Source of the DNA: Caldilineae bacterium
Lineage (GTDB): Bacteria; Chloroflexota; Anaerolineae; J102
Length of the DNA: 12,049 nt
Assembly (NCBI GenBank): GCA_003694905.1
Contig: RFJM01000020.1
Coordinates: 1 to 12,049 of the forward strand
Direction of reading: 5' to 3'
Part shown: positions 7,235-12,049 of the stretch, piece after piece
How the letters are laid out: each line of letters starts with the position of its first letter
Position numbering within the stretch: the first letter of the stretch is position 1
Notes under the pieces: generated by a model
The model's database searches: none
What the model saw: the letters and a program-made list of their open reading frames with translations, nothing else
What the model was told of the DNA's origin: nothing
Program-made: the position numbers and the translations under genes

Positions 7235-8156
7235 GCCGCATCCTCACATCGTCGTCGTAGGCTCTATCAACATGGACCTGGTGGCACGTTCCCCGCGCAT
7301 CCCCGCGCCGGGTGAAACCATTATCGGCCACGACTTTCACACTGTGCCCGGAGGCAAAGGCGCCAACCAGGCGGTGGCCGCGGCACGGCTGGGGGCGCGC
7401 GTCGGCCTCGTCGCTCGCGTGGGTCGAGATACGTTTGGCCGCGAACTAATAGACGGTCTGGCCGCCAACGGAGTAGCCGCCGATCATGTGCGAGAGACGC
7501 CCGATGTGGCCACCGGGATCGCCGTTATCCTGGTGGACGACACGGGCGAAAACAGCATCGTGGTGGCGCCGGGCGCCAACATGGCCGTGAGCGAACAGGA
7601 TATCGAAGCCGCGGCCGGGCTCATTGCCGCAGCCGATGTCTTGCTCCTGCAACTGGAAATCCCGGACGCCGCGGTGCTGAAGGCCGCGGCCCTGGCCCGC
7701 GCAGCCTCGGTCCCCGTCATCCTCAATCCCGCGCCCGCACGCCCCTTACCTCCCGATCTGCTCTCTCTGGTCGATATCCTGATACCCAACGAGCATGAGG
7801 CGGCGTTGCTGGCCGGACATCCGCTCGGGAGCGAGGAAGACATGGATGTTGCAGCGCGGCGCCTGTTGGAACGAGGCCCCAGGGCGGTCATCCTGACCCT
7901 GGGCAGCCGGGGTGCCCTGCTGTTCGACGACGACGACAGAGTGCGGCAACCGGCCTTTACCGTGGAGGCCGTCGACACGACTGCCGCGGGTGATGCCTTC
8001 GTTGCGGGTTTTGCCGTGGCCTGGGCCGAGGGCAAGACCACGGCCGAGGCCGTGCGCTGGGGTGCGGCCGCGGGCGCACTGGCCGCCACCCGGCTGGGCG
8101 CCCAGCCATCCCTACCTCGGCGTTCGGCCCTGTTGTCGCTGCTACAGACCGCGTAG
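7224..8156 (+). CDS. rbsK: Ribokinase (PfkB family)
   Basis: It phosphorylates D-ribose at O5 with ATP to ribose 5-phosphate, feeding the pentose phosphate pathway and nucleotide synthesis. The 310 residues match the usual length. Motifs in order are VVGSINMDLV (11-20), the sugar-binding VPGGKGANQAVAAARLG (41-57), PAPARPLPPDLL (169-180), ILIPNEHEAALL (185-196), TLGSRGAL (225-232) and DTTAAGDAFVAGF (251-263). In the last, Asp257 is the predicted catalytic base and the Gly-Asp turn forms the anion hole. The ATG at 7224 is chosen. A GTG one codon earlier is possible. Translation begins 11 nt inside the end of the transporter gene, with no clear Shine-Dalgarno sequence, so coupling is likely. No ribose ABC transporter or pyranase is nearby, so the kinase may serve nucleoside salvage or another pentose. 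Related PfkB kinases differ in the sugar-binding motif, so ribose is the best but not proven substrate. Confidence 0.87.
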   Translation: MKHKPHPHIVVVGSINMDLVARSPRIPAPGETIIGHDFHTVPGGKGANQAVAAARLGARVGLVARVGRDTFGRELIDGLAANGVAADHVRETPDVATGIAVILVDDTGENSIVVAPGANMAVSEQDIEAAAGLIAAADVLLLQLEIPDAAVLKAAALARAASVPVILNPAPARPLPPDLLSLVDILIPNEHEAALLAGHPLGSEEDMDVAARRLLERGPRAVILTLGSRGALLFDDDDRVRQPAFTVEAVDTTAAGDAFVAGFAVAWAEGKTTAEAVRWGAAAGALAATRLGAQPSLPRRSALLSLLQTA

Positions 8157-8163
8157 ATATGCC

Positions 8164-8649
8164 ATGTCCGAGCCGTCTATCGAGCGCCTGATCTATCTAT
8201 TGCGCACTGCCGATCCTGAAAGCAGGGTAGATGCGGCACGGCGGCTGGCAGAGCAGGCCGCCGACCCGGCAGCACACCAAGGCCTGTACGAAGCCAGTTT
8301 TATGAGGGATCACCGGCTGCGTCGCATCGCGGCCGGCGCCCTCGCCGCCTGCCCCGACGAGCGCAATCTGGTGCGGCTGGCAGACCTGCTCGCCGACCGC
8401 CGCGCCGAGGTGCGGCAGGCAGCCGCCGAAGCGTTGTGCGAGCTGGGGGATCCCGGTGCCACCCTGCCGTTGATGGATGCGCTGAACGACAGCAATCGAT
8501 GGGTCGTCCTGGCCGCGCTCGAAGGACTGGGGCGCTTCGGAAAGCCCATCGCCCGCAAGCGCGTCCGCGCCCTCATCGGCAGTCGCGACTGGGGAATCAG
8601 CCGGGCTGCCCGCAGAGCTATTGCAAAGATGGAGGCACGTCAAGGATGA
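8164..8649 (+). CDS. Small HEAT-repeat protein
   Basis: The 161-residue protein consists almost wholly of paired helices in HEAT or PBS-lyase-like repeat spacing. Clear units include PESRVDAARRLAEQAA (about 18-33), DHRLRRIAAGALAACPDE (about 49-66), RAEVRQAAAEALCELGD (about 79-95) and NRWVVLAALEGLGRFG (about 110-125), with a final GISRAARRAIAKM unit. The repeated pattern of a charged turn, Arg/Val, Ala-Ala and Leu is diagnostic of the fold. Such proteins act as binding scaffolds and have no catalytic residues; the partner here is unknown. There is no signal peptide or membrane helix, so it is cytoplasmic. The ATG at 8164 is 7 nt after the ribokinase stop and has no clear ribosome binding site. 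The open frame upstream lies inside the ribokinase and is rejected. The end overlaps the phosphoesterase start in an ATGA, so the two are translated together, which hints at a joint function. Confidence 0.75.
   Translation: MSEPSIERLIYLLRTADPESRVDAARRLAEQAADPAAHQGLYEASFMRDHRLRRIAAGALAACPDERNLVRLADLLADRRAEVRQAAAEALCELGDPGATLPLMDALNDSNRWVVLAALEGLGRFGKPIARKRVRALIGSRDWGISRAARRAIAKMEARQG
8631..8635 (+). promoter_or_regulatory. Shine-Dalgarno site of the metallophosphoesterase
   Basis: GGAGG lies inside the end of the HEAT gene, 10 nt before the ATG at 8646. It is one of the strongest such sites in the window and decides this start over the open frame that extends to 8436. Confidence 0.6.
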
Positions 8650-9626
8650 GCAGATGGACAGGCAAAGTCCTCACCCTCGGCGCTTTGACCGCGAGCGCTC
8701 TCCTGTTCTATGCCTGGGGTGGCGAGCGTCCGCGCATGGTCCTGCGCCGCTATCGGCTCCACCTGCCCGAACTGGCCGGCCTGCGCCTTCTGCATCTCTC
8801 CGACCAACACTTCGGCCCCGACAACTGGATCCGTCGCAGCCGACTCCGGCGCATCCGGGCCTGGTTATCCCAACTGCAACCGGATCTGATCCTGCTCACG
8901 GGAGACTTTCTGCACAACGATGCCGGACTCGATGCTGTCGAGATGATGTTGCAGGCCCTGCCACCGGCGCGGTTCGGCGCCTACGCCGTCTTGGGCAATC
9001 ATGACTACGTGGAATATTCCTACACCGAGTTCTTCGGCAATGCCTGGCAGCAGATACGGCAGGCGACCACGCCCTCCCAGCGGCTGGCGACGGCCTGGCA
9101 GGAAACAAAACGGCTTCTGGAGCTGGCCTGGCAGATCTATCGGAATGACCGCCTGCGCTTTGCGGCCGTGCCCAACAATACCCGCGAACTCGTCGCCCTG
9201 TTAGAGATGTACGGCGTGGAGGTGCTCAACAACCGCGCCTGCGACTTGTCTGCAGATGCGGGCCTGTGGGTGGCGGGCGTGGATGACCCCATCGAAGGCC
9301 ATCCCGACCTGGCGGGCACCCTGGCTCAGGTGCCGTCCGATGCCCCCCTCATCCTCCTCACCCACAACCCGGATCTGGCCTATGAGCCGGCGGCAGCGCG
9401 TGCTGCTCTGATCCTGGCAGGGCATACCCATGGCGGACAGGTGATCCTGCCCGGCCTCGGCGCCATCCACACTCAGGGCACCCACCTGCCGCGCCAGAAA
9501 CCGGCCGGACATTTCGACAACCTGCCGGGTCGGAGTCAGATGATCGTGTCCAGAGGCATGGGAGAGTCGACACCTTTCCGCTTTCGCTGTCCGCCCGAAA
9601 TCGTTGTCATCGATCTGGTCCCATAG
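8646..9626 (+). CDS. Membrane-anchored metallophosphoesterase (YaeI/YkuE-like)
   Basis: A 326-residue calcineurin-like phosphoesterase with a complete dinuclear metal site: LSDQHFG (Asp53, His55), LTGDFLH (Asp87), LGNHDY (Asn118, His119), LLTHNPD (His240) and LAGHTHGGQ (His260, His262). Residues 6-24 form a hydrophobic helix. The catalytic domain starts soon after, as in the YaeI/YkuE/LpxG group, some of which hydrolyse lipid or nucleotide-lipid phosphodiesters at the membrane. The side is uncertain: the only basic residues before the helix favour a cytoplasmic N-terminus and an exported domain. Between the GNHD motif and LVALLEMYGVEVLNN (about 182-196) lie some 55 residues rich in Gln, Arg and Trp, where the family usually has a short link. 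The gene begins in an ATGA overlap with the HEAT-repeat gene, behind a strong GGAGG. The substrate is unknown. Confidence 0.85.
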   Translation: MSRWTGKVLTLGALTASALLFYAWGGERPRMVLRRYRLHLPELAGLRLLHLSDQHFGPDNWIRRSRLRRIRAWLSQLQPDLILLTGDFLHNDAGLDAVEMMLQALPPARFGAYAVLGNHDYVEYSYTEFFGNAWQQIRQATTPSQRLATAWQETKRLLELAWQIYRNDRLRFAAVPNNTRELVALLEMYGVEVLNNRACDLSADAGLWVAGVDDPIEGHPDLAGTLAQVPSDAPLILLTHNPDLAYEPAAARAALILAGHTHGGQVILPGLGAIHTQGTHLPRQKPAGHFDNLPGRSQMIVSRGMGESTPFRFRCPPEIVVIDLVP

Positions 9627-9684
9627 GCAGATCCAGACGCGAGGTGGGCGGTACCGGACTCCCCTTCACCTTCGCTCGCAATTC

Positions 9685-9714
9685 TTGCCCGGATCCCAAG
9701 CCCGCGCGCATAAT
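9685..9714 (+). promoter_or_regulatory. Candidate sigma-70-like promoter for the DinB-like - CcmC-like - nnrD run
   Basis: TTGCCC (9685-9690) and CATAAT (9709-9714) are separated by 18 nt; the -10 box has a single mismatch to TATAAT. It sits in the 130-nt gap after the phosphoesterase and would give a leader of about 35 nt before the ATG at 9757. It is the best promoter-like match I found in the window. The rest of the gap shows nothing else notable. Confidence 0.45.
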
Positions 9715-9756
9715 GACAGGAACGTTACCCCAACCACCCCTTCCGCGACCACGAAT

Positions 9757-10272
9757 ATGGACCCGGCCGACGTCAAGATCCGTATCGCACAGAGCCTGGA
9801 GGAAACACGGGCACAATACCATCAACTGCTGGCCGAACTAAGCGAGGACGATTGGCACAAGCCCAGCATGAACCCGGCCTGGACCGTGGGCGAGGTGATG
9901 TTCCATATCATCACGGCCTTGCGTTTTCTCCCCGCGGATGTCTCGCTCATCCGTAAGAACCGCCGCGTTCCCAGATTGCCGGCGTTCCTCTTCCACCGCT
10001 TCAACGAATGGTACGCGCGGCGTGGCGCCCGCAAGACCGATCGCGGCCATATCGGTGCCCTGTATGACCGGGAGCACCGCCGCGTGCTGGTCTTGCTGGA
10101 AGAAATCGGACCGGACGAGTGGAATAAGGGCATGAATTATCCGGGCTGGGATCCTCAGCTGTCCGGCTTTGTGACCCTGGAACAGCTCTTTCTCTATCCC
10201 TGCGCTCATTTCCAGACCCACGCCCGAGAGATCCGCCAGGCCTTGCACGCATCTGAGAAAATGGCTGCCTGA
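9757..10272 (+). CDS. DinB/ClbS-like four-helix putative metalloprotein
   Basis: A 171-residue soluble protein with the DinB-superfamily layout: an amphipathic first helix (IRIAQSLEETRAQYHQLLAEL, 8-28), an AWTVGEVMFHIITALRFL segment (41-58) where the family has its WTVKDVLAHL-type motif, and a last helix with CAHFQTHAREIRQAL (149-163). His50, His151 and His155 are spaced like the three metal-binding histidines of the superfamily, so it probably holds one metal ion. Superfamily members include DNA-damage-inducible proteins, thiol transferases using bacillithiol or mycothiol, and colibactin self-resistance cyclopropane hydrolases. Nothing here distinguishes these roles. The ATG at 9757 is chosen because the first helix follows at once. 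The open frame back to 9604 lies partly in the phosphoesterase and across the promoter candidate. No Shine-Dalgarno sequence is visible. It heads the second gene run. Confidence 0.65.
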   Translation: MDPADVKIRIAQSLEETRAQYHQLLAELSEDDWHKPSMNPAWTVGEVMFHIITALRFLPADVSLIRKNRRVPRLPAFLFHRFNEWYARRGARKTDRGHIGALYDREHRRVLVLLEEIGPDEWNKGMNYPGWDPQLSGFVTLEQLFLYPCAHFQTHAREIRQALHASEKMAA

Positions 10273-10319
10273 CCCGCTGTCGGCCGTGGCACCCTCCTCT
10301 GTCATCCCCGAAGTACCTT

Positions 10320-10967
10320 ATGACCCACAAGCAGATCTATCCTAGAGTTCTCTTCATTCTCTTCGCTGTCGCCTGGCTACTGGCCGCGGCCATGGCTCCC
10401 ACCGAACGCACCCTCGGAACGCTGGTACGGTGGGTCTATGCCCACGCCAGCCTCACGCAGGTCTCGTTATTGTTCTTCGCGAGCGCCCTTGTACTGTCGG
10501 TTCTCTACTGGCTGGGGCGGGAGGGCCTCTTCCTCTGGCTGGAGACGATGGGCTGGGTGGCGTTGGGCCTCTGGCTGGCAGGATTTGTGCTCTCGATGGT
10601 GCCGGCGAAACTGAGTTGGGGCGTCTGGGTCGATTTCCAGGAGCCGCGTACCCAGATGACTTTGCGCGTGCTGGCCGTAGGTCTGCTCTTCGTAGTGCTT
10701 ACGCGCTGGGTAGATTCCCGACGCTTTACCGCCGCCGCCCAGATCGTGCTATCGGCGCTGGTGCTCTTCCTCAGCCGCAATACCGCGGTGATTCGCCACC
10801 CCGTGAATCCCATCGGCTCTGCCGACAGCCGCGCCATTCCTCTCGCCTACAGCCTGATTTTCCTGCTGGCACTGGCCGCGGCGCTTGCCCTGGTTTATCT
10901 CATCGTTGCGGCTCGGGATAACAGTCGTCAGCCCTCAGCGGTTGTGCGCCAGGAGTTGCTCTCATGA
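10320..10967 (+). CDS. Six-helix membrane protein, divergent CcmC/CcsA-like (putative haem handling)
   Basis: The 215 residues form six hydrophobic helices, roughly at 10-26, 47-66, 74-94, 113-129, 137-152 and 174-197. Aligned by eye to E. coli CcmC it keeps the layout: an Ala-Pro after helix 1, then RWVYAH (37-42) against RIIYLH, giving His42 in the first periplasmic loop; LSWGVWVDFQEPRT (98-111) between helices 3 and 4 against the WGTWWVWDARLT haem motif; and His160 (VIRHP) between helices 5 and 6, near the second CcmC haem histidine. The WWD motif is degenerate: only WGxW and Arg-Thr remain. CcmC and CcsA proteins bind haem at the outer face and deliver it for cytochrome c maturation. Whether this one still binds haem is open. 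No other cytochrome c biogenesis gene is in view. The start has little Shine-Dalgarno sequence, and the stop overlaps the nnrD ATG. The membrane-protein call is near certain; the family call is moderate. Confidence 0.6.
   Translation: MTHKQIYPRVLFILFAVAWLLAAAMAPTERTLGTLVRWVYAHASLTQVSLLFFASALVLSVLYWLGREGLFLWLETMGWVALGLWLAGFVLSMVPAKLSWGVWVDFQEPRTQMTLRVLAVGLLFVVLTRWVDSRRFTAAAQIVLSALVLFLSRNTAVIRHPVNPIGSADSRAIPLAYSLIFLLALAAALALVYLIVAARDNSRQPSAVVRQELLS
10951..10955 (+). promoter_or_regulatory. Shine-Dalgarno site of nnrD
   Basis: AGGAG lies 8 nt before the ATG at 10964, inside the end of the membrane-protein gene. It fixes the nnrD start and, with the ATGA overlap, points to coupled translation. 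Confidence 0.6.
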
Positions 10968-12049
10968 AGATCGTCAACGTTGCCGAGATGGTGGCCATGG
11001 AGAAGGCCACCGATGCTGCCGGTTTCTCGTATGATCAGATGATGGCCGAAGCAGGCGCGGCCCTGGCCGATACCGTCCTGGCCGAAGCTCCTGCCCGGTC
11101 CCTCGTGCTCTTTCTGATCGGGCCGGGCAACAACGGTGGGGACGGGCTGGTGGCGTGTGCGCGCCTGCAAGAAGCCGGCGTCAAAGCCATACCCTACATC
11201 TGGAAACGAAAGAGCGCGCAGGATCCCCTGGTGGCGGCGGTTAGCGACGTGGAGTGGGCCGAGAACGACCCCGACCACGAGCGTCTGCGGGCGTTGCTGG
11301 CCGAATGCGGCGTCCTGGTCGACGCACTGCTGGGCACGGGAAACACACGCGCCCTGAGCGGCTCGCTGGCAGAACTGCTGGGGGTTGTACATCAGGTGCT
11401 GGCGGAACGACGCCGGTGGCAACCCCGACGTTTCGATCCCACCCGACCTTCCTCTCGCCCCGAACTGCTGGTGGTGGCCTGTGATTGTCCTAGCGGCCTG
11501 TTCTGCGACACGGGTCAACTCGACCCCCTGGCGCTGCCGGCCGACATCACGGTTACGTTCGCCCTGCCCAAGCGGGGACATTTCTTGCAGCCGGGCGCCT
11601 CGGCCTGCGGGCGCCTGGTTATTGCCGACATCAACATCGACCGCGGTCTGGCGCCAGAGGATGCGCCCGATTTACTGACACCTTATGAGATAGCCTCTCT
11701 CTTGCCCGAACGGCCTCCCGCGGCTCACAAGGGCACCTTTGGCCGTGCCCTCATCGTGGCGGGTAGCGCCAATTTTCCCGGCGCGGCCATCATCGCCAGC
11801 ATCGCGGCCTATCGCGTGGGGGCAGGGCTGGTGCATCTGGCCGCGCCGGCCCTTGTCGGCGAAATCGCGGCCAGCGTCGCGCCCGAGCCCGTGCACACCA
11901 TTTTGCCTTCGGACATGGGCGCCCTGACCGAAGAAGCCCTGCCCTTGCTGGAATCCCTGCTTCCCGGCCACAAAGCCCTGTTGGTGGGGCCTGGTATCGG
12001 CCGGGACCCGCGCACGGTCGAACTGGTGGAGGCGCTGCTCACCGGGAAG
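10964..12049 (+). CDS. nnrD: Bifunctional NAD(P)H-hydrate repair enzyme (epimerase/dehydratase), 3' truncated by window edge
   Basis: The frame is open for 362 codons to the last base, so the gene continues outside. Residues 1 to about 235 are the YjeF N-terminal epimerase domain, which interconverts the R and S forms of damaged NAD(P)HX. Its motifs are FLIGPGNNGGDGLVACARL (50-68), VDALLGTG (119-126) and ACDCPSGLFCDTG (172-184), the last standing for the usual DxPSG. After LLTPYEIASLLPERP comes the ADP/ATP-dependent dehydratase domain of ribokinase fold: HKGTFGRALIVAGS (255-268), AAYRVGAGLVHLAAP (281-295) and LLVGPGIGRDPR (339-350). Its catalytic GTGDVLAG-type motif lies beyond the edge. Between the DALLGTG and DxPSG motifs an Arg-rich stretch (about 143-166) makes this segment around 15-20 residues longer than in E. 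coli. The start is set by AGGAG and an ATGA overlap with the preceding membrane protein. The function is metabolite repair in the cytoplasm. Confidence 0.9.
   Translation, partial: MKIVNVAEMVAMEKATDAAGFSYDQMMAEAGAALADTVLAEAPARSLVLFLIGPGNNGGDGLVACARLQEAGVKAIPYIWKRKSAQDPLVAAVSDVEWAENDPDHERLRALLAECGVLVDALLGTGNTRALSGSLAELLGVVHQVLAERRRWQPRRFDPTRPSSRPELLVVACDCPSGLFCDTGQLDPLALPADITVTFALPKRGHFLQPGASACGRLVIADINIDRGLAPEDAPDLLTPYEIASLLPERPPAAHKGTFGRALIVAGSANFPGAAIIASIAAYRVGAGLVHLAAPALVGEIAASVAPEPVHTILPSDMGALTEEALPLLESLLPGHKALLVGPGIGRDPRTVELVEALLTGK

Noticed and set aside
10928..11581. Minus-strand open frame (217 codons) opposite nnrD
   Set aside because: The plus strand encodes NnrD with conserved motifs throughout; the antisense frame has no recognisable features.
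1..12049. A complete novel defence, mobile or biosynthetic system
   Set aside because: I found no integrase, transposase, nuclease, toxin-antitoxin pair, reverse transcriptase or biosynthetic core gene. The genes are mainly metabolic, envelope and transport functions, so I do not claim such a system.

Overview
The window is GC-rich bacterial chromosomal DNA, densely packed with metabolic, cell-envelope and membrane genes. I see no rRNA, tRNA, CRISPR array, transposase or phage gene. Nothing fixes the taxon. The mix of a glycosyltransferase and flippase, a hexokinase-type glucokinase, an anchored penicillin-acylase-family enzyme and many starts with weak Shine-Dalgarno sequences would suit a Chloroflexota-like bacterium (Caldilineae or Anaerolineae), but this is a low-confidence inference.

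Left part (1-2275, + strand): the 3' end of an envelope-polysaccharide locus. A GT2 glycosyltransferase has lost its N-terminus to the window edge. Two bases after it comes a multi-spanning polysaccharide flippase. The pair would extend a lipid-linked glycan and move it across the membrane. A single leftward gene follows (2308-3303), a hexokinase-type glucokinase with its full active site, convergent with the flippase across only 32 nt.

Middle (3304-5917): a 460-nt divergent intergenic region holds an island of at least four adjacent hairpins with different stems (3458-3581) and candidate promoters facing both ways. To its right is a 717-residue membrane-anchored Ntn hydrolase of the penicillin/acyl-homoserine-lactone acylase family, with its predicted Gly-Ser self-cleavage site and catalytic His, Val and Asn positions in place.

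Right part (6020-12049, + strand): two tightly packed runs. The first is MFS transporter - ribokinase (overlapping) - small HEAT-repeat protein (7-nt gap) - metallophosphoesterase (ATGA overlap). After a 130-nt gap with a good sigma-70-like promoter candidate comes the second: a DinB-like putative metalloprotein, a six-helix membrane protein, and the NAD(P)HX repair enzyme NnrD, which starts in an ATGA overlap and runs off the right edge. The membrane protein looks like a divergent CcmC/CcsA haem-handling protein, with a degenerate tryptophan motif and histidines in the expected loops. It is the most interesting gene here. No complete new defence or mobile system is visible. The points worth following up are the hairpin island, the orphan CcmC-like protein, the acylase of unknown substrate, and the insertions in the phosphoesterase and NnrD.
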